Positions 6,792 to 15,652 of a stretch of 64,000 nucleotides of DNA are shown piece after piece. Positions within the stretch are counted from its first letter, which is position 1. Each line of letters begins with the position of its first letter. Below the pieces are notes generated by a model, which was not told where the DNA came from, ran no database searches, and worked only from the letters and a program-made list of their open reading frames with translations. A program made the position numbers and the translations under genes. The DNA comes from Bradyrhizobium_A sp052115025 (GTDB lineage Bacteria; Pseudomonadota; Alphaproteobacteria; Rhizobiales; Xanthobacteraceae), in contig NZ_JBFRFW010000017.1 in the NCBI RefSeq assembly GCF_052115025.1, forward strand, positions 150,163 through 214,162, given 5' to 3'.

Positions 6792-7580
6792 ATGAATACC
6801 GCGCGTATTGTCGTCCTGGCCATCTCGGTCGCCGCTGGCGGCCTGGCGATCTACCTTGTCAGCGGCCCTGAGCCCAAGCAGATCGTGCAGGCGCCCCCGG
6901 TGCAGCAGATCGAGACCGTCGACGTGCTCGTCGCCAAGTCCGACATCCCGATGGGCCAGACGGTGACCCCCAACGATCTGCAGTGGCAGACGTGGCCGGC
7001 CGCAAATGCCAGCAGCAATTTCATCCGCCGCACCGACAAGCCGGACGCCGTCACCCAGCTCGTCGGGTCGATTGCCCGCTCGCCCTTCATCTCGGGCGAA
7101 CCCATCCGCGAGCTCAAACTGGTCAAGGGGCCGGGATCGGGCATCATGGCGGCGATCCTGCCGTCGGGCATGCGCGCCATCTCGACGGAAATCTCTGCCG
7201 AAACGGGCGCCGGCGGCTTCATTCTGCCGAACGACCGCGTCGATGTGATCCTGTCGCGCCGCGAGAAGAATTCCGACCACAACGGCTCCGACGCCGTGGT
7301 CTCGGAAATCATTCTCAGCAACATCCGCGTGCTCGCCATCGACCAGACCATCGAAGAAAAGAATGGACAAAAGGTCGTCGTCGGCAAGACCGCGACCCTC
7401 GAGCTCAAACCCGAACAGGCGGAATCGCTCGCCAAGGCGCGCCAGACCGGTACGCTGGCGCTGGCGCTGCGCAGCATCGTCGACGCCAATGCACCGCCGA
7501 CCCAGGCCGAACGCATCCGGGGAAACAGCATCAACGTGGTTCGCTTCGGGGTACCGACGTCCACCACGGTTCAGCGATAA
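6792..7580 (+). CDS. cpaB: Flp pilus assembly protein CpaB/RcpC
   Basis: 262 residues from the ATG at 6792 (GGAAG at 6779-6783, good spacing; a TTG at 6774 is in frame but poorer). One N-terminal membrane helix (about residues 5-22) leads into an SAF domain (VDVLVAKSDIPMGQTVTPND, here residues 42-60) and the RcpC domain with GSIARSPFISGEPIRELKL. It is a periplasmic protein anchored in the inner membrane, thought to work with the CpaC secretin and to modify or stabilise the fibre. It opens the cpaBCDEF-tadBC operon and has a 16-bp gap to cpaC. Confidence 0.94.
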   Translation: MNTARIVVLAISVAAGGLAIYLVSGPEPKQIVQAPPVQQIETVDVLVAKSDIPMGQTVTPNDLQWQTWPAANASSNFIRRTDKPDAVTQLVGSIARSPFISGEPIRELKLVKGPGSGIMAAILPSGMRAISTEISAETGAGGFILPNDRVDVILSRREKNSDHNGSDAVVSEIILSNIRVLAIDQTIEEKNGQKVVVGKTATLELKPEQAESLAKARQTGTLALALRSIVDANAPPTQAERIRGNSINVVRFGVPTSTTVQR

Positions 7581-7596
7581 TGAAGGGGCGCAGCGA

Positions 7597-9072
7597 ATGA
7601 CGCGCAATGGAAACCGACGGCGGCTGCAGACCGGAATGGTCCGTGGCCTGTCGTTTGCGGCGGTAGCGGCCTTGACGCTGAACCCCGTCTTGTCCGCGAT
7701 GGCCGGCGAGGCGCGCGTGCCGGCCATGCCGGCCGCAGCGAGCCAGGCCATTGGGCAGATGAATGCCCGCTTCCTGCCGCTTGGTATCGGCAAGTCGGTC
7801 GTCGTCGACCTGCCGCGCGACGTCAAGGATGTGCTGGTCGCCGACCCGAAGATCGCCAATGCCGTGATCCGCTCCGCACAACGCGCCTACATCATCGGCG
7901 CGGCGGTCGGCCAGACCAACATCATCTTCTTCGATTCTAACGGTCAGCAGATCTCCGCCTACGATATCGCCGTGACGCGCGACCTCAACGGCGTGCGAGC
8001 GGCGCTGCGGCAGGCTTTTCCCAACAGCGACATCCAGATCGAAGGTGTCGGTGACGGCATCCTGCTGAGCGGCAGCGCCAACAGCCCGGCCGACGCCCAG
8101 CAGGCTGGCGACATCGCCGGGCGGCTCGCCGGCGACAACGCCAAGGTGGTCAACAACATCGCGGTCCGCGGCCGCGACCAGGTGCTGCTCAAGGTCACCG
8201 TCGCCGAAATCCAGCGCAACATCCTCAAGCAGCTCGGCGTCGACCTCAACAACCTGAGCCTCGGCAGCGCGTCGGTGCTCAACTTCAACAATACCAACCC
8301 ATTCACCGCGAACGGCGCCCCGCTGGTTGCCAACAACGCCATCACCGGCAACTTCCCGTCTGTCAGCGCCACGCTGCGCGCAATGGAAAGCGCCGGCGTC
8401 ATCCGGACGCTGGCCGAGCCGAACCTGACCGCGATCTCCGGCGAATCGGCGACCTTCGTCGCCGGCGGTGAGTTTCCGATTCCGGCCGGCTATTCCTGCG
8501 ATCCGACGACGCACGTCTGTACCACGCAGATCAACTTCAAGAAGTTCGGCGTCTCGCTGAACTTCACTCCGCTGGTGCTGTCCGAAGGCCGCATCAGCCT
8601 GCGCGTGATGACGGAAGTCTCGGAGCTGTCGAACGACAATTCGATCACCGTCACCCAGCAGCTGTCCTCGACCACCAACAACTCGATCACGATCCCGTCG
8701 ATCCGCACTCGTCGCGCCGAGACCACACTGGAGATTCCGTCGGGCGGCTCGATGGCTCTCGCGGGCCTGATCCAGGAGCAGACCAAGCAGTCCATCAACG
8801 GCTTGCCGGGGATGACCCAACTGCCCGTTCTCGGCGCGCTGTTCCGCAGCCGCGACTACGTCAACCGGCAGACCGAGCTCGCTGTCATCATCACCCCTTA
8901 CATCGTCCGAGCGGTGGCGCAGAAAGACCTGTCGCGGCCTGACGACGGGTTCGCTGACGCGGCCGACCCGCAGTCGGATCTGCTCGGCAACATCAATCGC
9001 ATCTACGGCGCCCCGGGCAGGCCCGGGCCGCGCCAGAGCTATCGTGGCAAGTACGGCTTCATCACCGATTGA
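7597..9072 (+). CDS. cpaC: Flp pilus outer-membrane secretin CpaC/RcpA
   Basis: 491 residues from the ATG at 7597, with GAAGGGG 8 nt upstream; the frame extends further 5' but that would overlap cpaB. Signal peptide to about residue 37. The N-terminal pilus domain (residues 60-130) contains VVDLPRDVKDVLVADPKI. A BON-like region around 135-190 follows. The C-terminal secretin domain (about 230-450) has SATLRAMESAGVIRTLAEPN, ISGESATFVAGGEFPIPAG, IPSIRTRRAETTLEIPSGGS and LPVLGALFRS. It forms the gated outer-membrane channel for the pilus. The N-terminal domain is shared with the stand-alone protein at 4662-5186. Confidence 0.95.
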   Translation: MTRNGNRRRLQTGMVRGLSFAAVAALTLNPVLSAMAGEARVPAMPAAASQAIGQMNARFLPLGIGKSVVVDLPRDVKDVLVADPKIANAVIRSAQRAYIIGAAVGQTNIIFFDSNGQQISAYDIAVTRDLNGVRAALRQAFPNSDIQIEGVGDGILLSGSANSPADAQQAGDIAGRLAGDNAKVVNNIAVRGRDQVLLKVTVAEIQRNILKQLGVDLNNLSLGSASVLNFNNTNPFTANGAPLVANNAITGNFPSVSATLRAMESAGVIRTLAEPNLTAISGESATFVAGGEFPIPAGYSCDPTTHVCTTQINFKKFGVSLNFTPLVLSEGRISLRVMTEVSELSNDNSITVTQQLSSTTNNSITIPSIRTRRAETTLEIPSGGSMALAGLIQEQTKQSINGLPGMTQLPVLGALFRSRDYVNRQTELAVIITPYIVRAVAQKDLSRPDDGFADAADPQSDLLGNINRIYGAPGRPGPRQSYRGKYGFITD

Positions 9073-9086
9073 AACGGGATTTCGCA

Positions 9087-9836
9087 ATGACTGTTCATCC
9101 CCATCCCGTCACATCGAAGCGGCGACTGCGCGCAGCTCTGCTGCTGGTCGGCGTTTCGGTCTCTCTCGGCGGTTGCCTGACGCACGCGCGCGACAAGGAG
9201 AATGCACTGGCGAGCATTCCCGCCGATTACCGCCAACGCCATCCGATCGTGATCGAAGAGGCCAATCGCACCGTCGAGGTGTTCGTCGGCAGTGGCCGCG
9301 GCGGCCTCACCGCCACCCAGCGCGCGGATGTGATCAGCCTCGGTCAAGCCTGGCTGCGTGAAGGCACCGGCAGCCTGCTGATCGACCTGCCCAGAAACAC
9401 GCCCAACGCTCGCGCCGCATCGGAATCCTACCGCGAGATTCGTTCGCTGTTGAGCGCGATTGGCATCCCCGCCCGCTCGATCACAATCCGTGATTACACG
9501 CCGAACGATCCGCGCCAGTTCGCGACCGTGCGTTTGTCCTACCCGCGCATTGCGGCGGAAGCCGGTCCTTGCGGGCTGTGGCCCGACGATCTCGGCCCAT
9601 CGATCAAGAACAAGCTCTACGTCGAGAACAAACCCTATCATAACTTCGGCTGCTCGACGCAGCGCAACCTCGCGGCGATGGTGGAGAACCCGTCGGACCT
9701 CGTTCAGCCGCGCCCCGAAACGCCGCCCTACACGGCGCGCCGCTCGATCGCCTTCGACAAGTACCGCAAGGGCAATCCCACGGCGACCAACTATAGCGAT
9801 GGCGACAAGGCCAAACTGAGTGACCTCGGAAAATGA
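9087..9836 (+). CDS. cpaD: Flp pilus assembly lipoprotein CpaD
   Basis: 249 residues from the ATG at 9087 (AAACGGGA ribosome site). A type II signal peptide ends in the lipobox LGGC with Cys30, so the protein is lipid-anchored, probably in the outer membrane, where CpaD/RcpB-type proteins support the secretin. IVIEEANRTVEVFVGSGRGG, VRLSYPRI and CGLWPDDLG with NFGCSTQRNLAAMVENP are the conserved CpaD segments. It overlaps cpaE by 4 bp (ATGA), so the two are translationally coupled. Confidence 0.92.
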   Translation: MTVHPHPVTSKRRLRAALLLVGVSVSLGGCLTHARDKENALASIPADYRQRHPIVIEEANRTVEVFVGSGRGGLTATQRADVISLGQAWLREGTGSLLIDLPRNTPNARAASESYREIRSLLSAIGIPARSITIRDYTPNDPRQFATVRLSYPRIAAEAGPCGLWPDDLGPSIKNKLYVENKPYHNFGCSTQRNLAAMVENPSDLVQPRPETPPYTARRSIAFDKYRKGNPTATNYSDGDKAKLSDLGK

Positions 9837-11095
9837 TCAACTACGCACGCCAGACACCGGATAGCGAAGCGGCCCCACCGGCCGCGGAGGAGCATATCGC
9901 GCCGGCACCGCGCGTGTCGGTGCAGGCATTCTGCGAGTCGGTGGAGACCGCCGCCGCGGTGCAATCCGCCGGCGAGGACCGCCGGCTGGGCAAGGCCCAT
10001 CTGAAGATCCAGATGGGGGGAACAGTTGCGGCGATCGAAGCCTATCGCAGCGCACCGACCCCGAACGTCATTGTTCTGGAGACCGACGGCCGCAGCGATA
10101 TCCTCGGCGGCCTCGACCAGCTCGCGACGGTATGCGATCCCGGCACCCGGGTGATCGTGGTCGGCCGTGTCAACGACGTGACGCTTTATCGCGAGCTGGT
10201 CCGTCGCGGCGTCAGCGACTATCTGATCGCTCCCGTCTCCGCGATCGATATCGTGCGCGCGATCTGCGGGCTGTTTTCGACACCGGAAGCGAAGGCCGTC
10301 GGCCGCATCATTGCCGTGGTCGGCGCCAAGGGCGGTGTCGGCGCATCGACCATCGCCCACAACATCGCCTGGGCGATCGCCCGCGATCTCGCGCTGGACT
10401 CGGTTGTCGCCGATCTCGATCTCGCCTTCGGCACCGCCGGCCTCGACTACAACCAGGACCCGCCGCAGGGCATCGCCGAGGCGGTGTTTTCGCCGGATCG
10501 CGTCGACACCGCGTTCATCGATCGTCTGCTGTCGAAATGCACGGATCATCTCAGCCTGCTCGCCGCGCCCGCGACGCTGGATCGCGTCTATGACTTCGGA
10601 GCCGAAGCGTTCGATTCTATTTTCGATACGCTGCGCGGAACAGTGCCCTGCATCGTTCTCGACGTGCCGCATCAGTGGTCGGGCTGGTCCAAGCGCGCAC
10701 TGATCAATGCCGACGACATCCTGATCGTTGCCGAGCCGGACCTCGCCAATCTTCGCAACACCAAGAACCTGTTCGACCTTCTGAAGGGGGCGCGGCCCAA
10801 CGACCGCATGCCGTCCTACTGTCTCAACAGGACCGGGGTGCCCAAGCGCCCGGAAATCAGCACCAAGGAATTCGCCAAGGCGATCGAGAGCGAGCCGATC
10901 GCCTCGATTCCGTTCGAACCTCAGATCTTCGGCGTTGCAGCCAACAACGGCCAGATGATCGCTGAGGTCGCCGCCAATCACCGCACCGCAGAGATGTTCC
11001 TGCAGATCGCGCAGCGGCTGACGGGACGCGGAGAGGCCAAGAAATCACGAACGTCGCTGCTGGCGCCGCTGCTGGGCAAGCTGCGATCGAAGTAA
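9833..11095 (+). CDS. cpaE: Pilus assembly ATPase CpaE/TadZ (MinD/ParA-like)
   Basis: 420 residues. The N-terminus to about residue 150 resembles a response-regulator receiver (VIVLETDGR, RVIVVGRVNDVTLYRELVRRGVSDYLIAP) without an obvious full phosphorylation site. The C-terminal half is a ParA/MinD-type domain with a deviant Walker A GAKGGVGAST (164-173), then VVADLDLAFGTAGLDYN and CIVLDVPHQWSGWSKRAL. CpaE localises the Tad machine, typically to a cell pole. The start overlaps the cpaD stop. Confidence 0.94.
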   Translation: MINYARQTPDSEAAPPAAEEHIAPAPRVSVQAFCESVETAAAVQSAGEDRRLGKAHLKIQMGGTVAAIEAYRSAPTPNVIVLETDGRSDILGGLDQLATVCDPGTRVIVVGRVNDVTLYRELVRRGVSDYLIAPVSAIDIVRAICGLFSTPEAKAVGRIIAVVGAKGGVGASTIAHNIAWAIARDLALDSVVADLDLAFGTAGLDYNQDPPQGIAEAVFSPDRVDTAFIDRLLSKCTDHLSLLAAPATLDRVYDFGAEAFDSIFDTLRGTVPCIVLDVPHQWSGWSKRALINADDILIVAEPDLANLRNTKNLFDLLKGARPNDRMPSYCLNRTGVPKRPEISTKEFAKAIESEPIASIPFEPQIFGVAANNGQMIAEVAANHRTAEMFLQIAQRLTGRGEAKKSRTSLLAPLLGKLRSK

Positions 11096-11116
11096 TCTAT
11101 TGCGTGGAGTTGTGTC

Positions 11117-12574
11117 GTGTTTGGTAAGCGTAGCGGACCTGAATCCCAGACCCGGGCGGTCAAGCCGGCCGCACTGGAGCCTGCACCGGCTCCGGTCACG
11201 CGCAATCCCGAACCTGCGGTTGCTTCGCCGCCGCTCGCACCGGCGCGCGCCCCCGCCCCTCCGGTTCACAACGAAGTCCGTCGCTCCGACAACTACTACC
11301 AGGTCAAGGCGACGATTTTCGGGGCGCTGATCGAGGCGATCGATCTGGCGCAGCTCGCCAAGCTCGACGGCGAATCCGCACGCGAGGAAATTCGCGACAT
11401 CGTCAATGAAATCATCGCGATCAAGAACATCGTGATGTCGATCGCCGAGCAGGAGGAGCTGCTCGACGATATCTGCAACGACGTGCTCGGCTATGGTCCG
11501 CTCGAACCGCTGCTGGCGCGCGACGATATCGCCGATATCATGGTGAACGGCGCGAATACGGTCTATATCGAAGTCGGCGGCAAGATCCAGAGGACCGGAA
11601 TCCGCTTCCGCGACAACCAGCAGCTCCTGAACATCTGTCAGCGCATCGTCAGCCAGGTCGGCCGGCGCGTCGACGAATCGTCACCGATCTGCGACGCACG
11701 CCTCGCCGACGGGTCTCGCGTCAATGCCATCGTCGAACCACTGGCGCTCGACGGGCCCGTGCTGACGATCCGCAAGTTCAAGCGCGACAAGCTGACACTG
11801 GATCAACTGGTCCGCTTTGGCGCGATCTCGCCCGAGGGATCGGAGATCCTCAAGATCATCGGGCGCGTTCGCTGCAACGTTCTGATCTCCGGCGGTACCG
11901 GCTCCGGCAAGACCACGCTGCTGAACTGCCTGACCAACTACATCGACGACGACGAGCGCATCATCACTTGCGAGGACGCCGCGGAACTCCAGCTGCAACA
12001 ACCCCATACGGTGCGGCTGGAAACCCGCCCGCCGAACCTGGAAGGCGAAGGCCAGATCACCATGCGCGATCTGGTCCGCAACTGTCTGCGTATGCGCCCC
12101 GAGCGGATCATCGTCGGCGAAGTCCGCGGCCCCGAAGCGTTCGATTTGCTGCAGGCCATGAACACTGGCCACGACGGATCGATGGGCACGTTGCACGCCA
12201 ACAATCCCCGCGAAGCGCTGTCACGCTGCGAATCGATGATCACCATGGGGGGCTTCTCGCTGCCGTCCCGGACTATTCGCGAGATGGTCTGCTCGTCCAT
12301 CGACGTGATCATCCAGGCTGCGCGCCTCCGCGACGGCTCACGCCGCATCACCCACATCACCGAGGTAATCGGGATGGAGGGCGACACCATCATCACCCAG
12401 GACATCTTCGTCTACGACATCGTCGGCGAAGATACCGAAGGCCGGATCATCGGCCGCCACCGCTCCACCGGTATTGGCCGCCCGAAATTCTGGGAACGCG
12501 CCCGTTACTACGGCGAAGAGAAGCGCCTGGCGACCGCCCTCGATGCTGCGGAAATTGCCACAACCAACGGCTGA
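11117..12574 (+). CDS. cpaF: Flp pilus secretion ATPase CpaF/TadA
   Basis: 485 residues from a GTG at 11117 with GGAG at 11106-11109. A variable Pro/Ala-rich N-terminus (about 1-60) leads to the VirB11/PulE-type hexameric ATPase. Walker A is GGTGSGKTT (259-267); further conserved segments are DDERIITCEDAAELQL, RPPNLEGEGQITMRDLVRN, MRPERIIVGEVRGPEA (Walker B) and GSMGTLHANNPREAL. It powers extension, and in Caulobacter also retraction, of the pilus. The next gene starts 96 bp on. Confidence 0.96.
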   Translation: MFGKRSGPESQTRAVKPAALEPAPAPVTRNPEPAVASPPLAPARAPAPPVHNEVRRSDNYYQVKATIFGALIEAIDLAQLAKLDGESAREEIRDIVNEIIAIKNIVMSIAEQEELLDDICNDVLGYGPLEPLLARDDIADIMVNGANTVYIEVGGKIQRTGIRFRDNQQLLNICQRIVSQVGRRVDESSPICDARLADGSRVNAIVEPLALDGPVLTIRKFKRDKLTLDQLVRFGAISPEGSEILKIIGRVRCNVLISGGTGSGKTTLLNCLTNYIDDDERIITCEDAAELQLQQPHTVRLETRPPNLEGEGQITMRDLVRNCLRMRPERIIVGEVRGPEAFDLLQAMNTGHDGSMGTLHANNPREALSRCESMITMGGFSLPSRTIREMVCSSIDVIIQAARLRDGSRRITHITEVIGMEGDTIITQDIFVYDIVGEDTEGRIIGRHRSTGIGRPKFWERARYYGEEKRLATALDAAEIATTNG

Positions 12575-12670
12575 ACCGGCGCCATCGTCGCCACAGCCGC
12601 ATCGAACTGACGACGTGTTTGCACAAGCGGCCGGAAACGGGTTTGGCAGCACGCCTTGGGAGCAGGAGAT

Positions 12671-13645
12671 ATGAACATTCAATCGCTTGCCCTCGCCTTT
12701 CTCGCCGCCCTGACCGTCGGCGGAATAGCCTGGGTCTTCATCTATCCGCTGCTGTCCGGAGAGCGGCAGAGCGAGAAGCGTCGCGCCTCGCTGGCGCGGA
12801 CGGAGCCCGTGGTGCGGGCCAGTGACCGCAACCTGCGCAGCCGCCGCGAGCAGGTAGAGGAATCGCTCAAGGAGATCGAGCAGCGCAACAAGAAGGCGCA
12901 GAGTGTCGCGTTGAGCACGCGGATCTCGCAGGCCGGACTGGACTGGACGAAGCAGAAATTTCTGATCATTTCCTGCGTTCTGGGCGGCGCTTTCTTCCTG
13001 GTTCCGCTCGTGTTCGGCGCCGGACTGCTGGCGTCGGCAGGCCTCGGCTTCGCCGCAGGATTCGGGTTGCCGCGCTGGATTCTCGGCTTCCTGAAGAAGC
13101 GCCGTGAAAAGAAGTTTCTCGACGCGCTTCCGGACGCGGTCGACGTGATCACGCGCGGCATCAAATCCGGCTTGCCGCTGTTCGACTCCATCCGCGTGGT
13201 CGCGGCCGACTCGCCGGAACCGCTGCGCAGCGAATTCTCCGCCATCGTCGAAACCCAGGCGATCGGCATGCCGCTCGCAGAAGCCTGCGCGCGGCTGTAT
13301 GAGCGGATGCCGCTGCCGGAAGCAAACTTCTTCGGCATTGTCATCGCAATTCAGCAAAAATCGGGCGGCAACCTGTCGGAAGCGCTCGGCAACCTGTCCA
13401 AGGTGTTGCGAGACCGCAAGAAGATGGCCGGCAAGATCCAGGCGATGTCAACGGAAGCCAAGGCGTCGGCCGGCATCATCGGCTCGCTGCCGCCGATCGT
13501 GATGCTGCTGGTCTATATTTCGACCCCCGACTACATCTCGTTGCTGTGGACCGAACCAACGGGGCGGCTGATGCTCGCTGGCTGCGTTCTGTGGATGAGC
13601 ATCGGCATATTCGTGATGAAGCGCATGATCAATTTCGATTTCTGA
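12671..13645 (+). CDS. tadB: Tad inner-membrane platform protein TadB
   Basis: 324 residues from the ATG at 12671, with AGGAG just upstream. It is a type II secretion F-domain membrane protein: one N-terminal helix, a cytoplasmic region rich in Arg and Glu (about 30-80), two central helices (about 98-145), the F domain with FLDALPDAVDVITRGIKSGL and FFGIVIAIQQKSGGNLSEAL, and two C-terminal helices. It forms the pilus platform with TadC on the CpaF motor. 9 bp separate it from tadC. Confidence 0.94.
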   Translation: MNIQSLALAFLAALTVGGIAWVFIYPLLSGERQSEKRRASLARTEPVVRASDRNLRSRREQVEESLKEIEQRNKKAQSVALSTRISQAGLDWTKQKFLIISCVLGGAFFLVPLVFGAGLLASAGLGFAAGFGLPRWILGFLKKRREKKFLDALPDAVDVITRGIKSGLPLFDSIRVVAADSPEPLRSEFSAIVETQAIGMPLAEACARLYERMPLPEANFFGIVIAIQQKSGGNLSEALGNLSKVLRDRKKMAGKIQAMSTEAKASAGIIGSLPPIVMLLVYISTPDYISLLWTEPTGRLMLAGCVLWMSIGIFVMKRMINFDF

Positions 13646-13654
13646 GGGCGAACG

Positions 13655-14632
13655 ATGATCGATTTCCTGATCGAGAAATTCCACGACGCCCGCTTCATGG
13701 CCATGGTGCTCGCGGCGATCGCGGCGACCGCCACCGCCTACACGCTGATCTCGCCGCTGCTCGCCGGCGAAACGTTGTCCAAGCGGATGAAGGCGGTCGC
13801 CAGCGAGCGTGAACGCATCCGCCAGCGCGAGCGCGAGCGACTGAACCGCAACGAGAAGGTGTCTCTGCGCCAGGCACCGAAGCAGCTCGTTCAGAAAGCC
13901 GTCGACGACTTCAACCTCACCAAGTGGGTCGCCCAGGAATCAGCCCGCGACAAGCTGGTGATGGCCGGCTACCGCGGTCAGGCGCCCTACACCACATTCC
14001 TGTTCGCACGCATGGTCGCGCCGATCGTGTTCTTCATTTCCTCGGTGATCTACGTCTTCCTGCTTTCCAACATGCAGCAGGGCGCAGCCATGAAGCTCGC
14101 AATGTGCGCCGGCGTCAGCTATCTCGGCATGCATGCACCGATGGTCTTCCTGAAGAACGCCATCGCCAAGCGCCAGCTTTCGATCAAGCGCGCGTTCCCC
14201 AATGCCCTGGACTTGATGCTGATCTGCATCGAATCGGGCATGTCGATCGAGGCCGCTTTCCGGCGTGTCAGCCAGGAAATCGGCTCGCAGTCGGTCCCGC
14301 TTGCCGAGGAACTGACACTGGTGACCGCCGAGCTGTCCTACCTGCAGGACCGCAAGGTCGCCTATGAGAATCTCGCCAAACGCATCGGGCTCGATAGCGT
14401 CAAGTCGGTCGCTCTGGCGCTGCAGCAGGCCGAACGCTACGGCACCCCGCTCGGCCAGACACTGCGCGTGCTGGCGCAGGAAAACCGCGACATGCGAATG
14501 ACGGAGGCGGAAAAGAAAGCCGCCGCCCTGCCGCCGAAGCTGACGGTGCCGATGATCGTGTTCTTCCTGCCGGTGCTGTTTGTCGTGATCCTCGGGCCAA
14601 CGGGCATCAAGGTCTCGGCCTACATGCACTGA
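13655..14632 (+). CDS. tadC: Tad inner-membrane platform protein TadC
   Basis: 325 residues with the same layout as TadB: an N-terminal helix, a highly charged segment (ERERIRQRERERLNR), two helices in the middle, F domain (RAFPNALDLMLICIESGMSIEAAF split across residues 174-197, then ALALQQAERYGTPLGQTLRV) and a C-terminal helix pair. It is TadB's partner. This ends the plus-strand operon; tadD follows in the opposite direction after 45 bp holding a GC-rich stem without a T run (14645-14666). Confidence 0.94.
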   Translation: MIDFLIEKFHDARFMAMVLAAIAATATAYTLISPLLAGETLSKRMKAVASERERIRQRERERLNRNEKVSLRQAPKQLVQKAVDDFNLTKWVAQESARDKLVMAGYRGQAPYTTFLFARMVAPIVFFISSVIYVFLLSNMQQGAAMKLAMCAGVSYLGMHAPMVFLKNAIAKRQLSIKRAFPNALDLMLICIESGMSIEAAFRRVSQEIGSQSVPLAEELTLVTAELSYLQDRKVAYENLAKRIGLDSVKSVALALQQAERYGTPLGQTLRVLAQENRDMRMTEAEKKAAALPPKLTVPMIVFFLPVLFVVILGPTGIKVSAYMH

Positions 14633-14677
14633 GGCCGCGGCGCGGCCCGCCGCAGGCGGAGCGGGCTGACCGACAGA

Positions 14678-15511
14678 TCAGGAGCGGCGGGATAGCCCCG
14701 CCGCATCGTTGTCGGCGCCCTGACGCGAACCATCACCCCGGCTCAGCATCTGCTTGAGATATGCGACGTTGGCGGCCGCCTCGTCCGGCGGCAGGTCCGC
14801 CTTGACGATCGACTCCGCCTCGGCAAATCGGCCCTGAAGCCCGACGACCAGTGCGAGGTTCTGCCGAATGCGCGGGTCCGAGCCGGCGCCGGCGTGGGCG
14901 CGGCGCAGCACCTGCTCGGCCTTTCCGAGATCTTTTGTCAGCATGTAGGACAGCCCGAGATTCGACAGCACCGAGGGCTCCTCGGGCACGATCTTCAGCG
15001 CGCTCGCATAGTAACGGCGCGCCTCGTCATGCTTCCCCATCTGATCGAGGGTGGTGCCCTGTACGGACAGGATTCGCCAGTCCGGATTCGAAGGTGTATG
15101 CGCATTGCTCAGGGTATCGAAAGCCTGCTTGAAGTTGCCGTTGTCGGCCAGCGCCCGCCCGTAGGCTGCGAGCACCGATTTGTTGTTCGGGTTGGCGAGG
15201 CTCGCGGCTTCCAGCACCGCGACCGCCTGAGCGCGCTGGCCATTGATCCGCAGCGCCTGCCCGTAGCGGATGGCCGCATCAGGATCGCGCGGATTGGCAC
15301 GATAGCGTTCGCCCAGCGCATCGGTCGGAACACGCGCGTCACCATCGCGTGGAATTTCGGCCCGCGCGGCCATGGGACCACCGACCGACCCTGTCACGTC
15401 CGGTCCGCGCGCTGTCGTGGTTTGACATCCGGCGACGGCGGCGGCCAGAATCAACGCTGACGCTGCAGACAGGAGAACCCGGGCGACTTGAGACTGATCA
15501 CGCATGCACAT
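14678..15511 (-). CDS. tadD: TPR lipoprotein TadD
   Basis: 277 residues from the ATG at 15511; an ATG at 15505, or upstream ATGs at 15565-15568, are alternatives, but this choice gives a normal signal peptide. The lipobox VAGC has Cys29, so it is a lipoprotein. At least four tetratricopeptide repeats follow between about residues 75 and 250 (ANPRDPDAAIRYGQALRIN, LANPNNKSVLAAYGRALADN, KHDEARRYYASALKIVPEEP and LSNLGLSYMLTKDLGKAEQV). TadD acts as a pilotin-like factor for secretin and pilus assembly. It is transcribed divergently from the aminopeptidase; the gap holds two TTAA half-sites (15576, 15593) but no full CtrA box. Confidence 0.9.
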   Translation of the reverse strand: MCMRDQSQVARVLLSAASALILAAAVAGCQTTTARGPDVTGSVGGPMAARAEIPRDGDARVPTDALGERYRANPRDPDAAIRYGQALRINGQRAQAVAVLEAASLANPNNKSVLAAYGRALADNGNFKQAFDTLSNAHTPSNPDWRILSVQGTTLDQMGKHDEARRYYASALKIVPEEPSVLSNLGLSYMLTKDLGKAEQVLRRAHAGAGSDPRIRQNLALVVGLQGRFAEAESIVKADLPPDEAAANVAYLKQMLSRGDGSRQGADNDAAGLSRRS

Positions 15512-15652
15512 CGACTCGCGAAATCCGGCGCGCAAGGTCCGCCGAATGGGCTGGAGACCAGCCATCAATAGACTGTTAACCCTAACGCCCGGTTAATCGG
15601 GCTATAGTCACCGCGCCCCCGGGCATACCGCCCGCTCCATGCCGAGATTCCG

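Noticed and set aside
15576..15596. CtrA full site between tadD and the aminopeptidase
   Set aside because: The two TTAA motifs are 13 nt apart rather than 7, so they are only half-sites.
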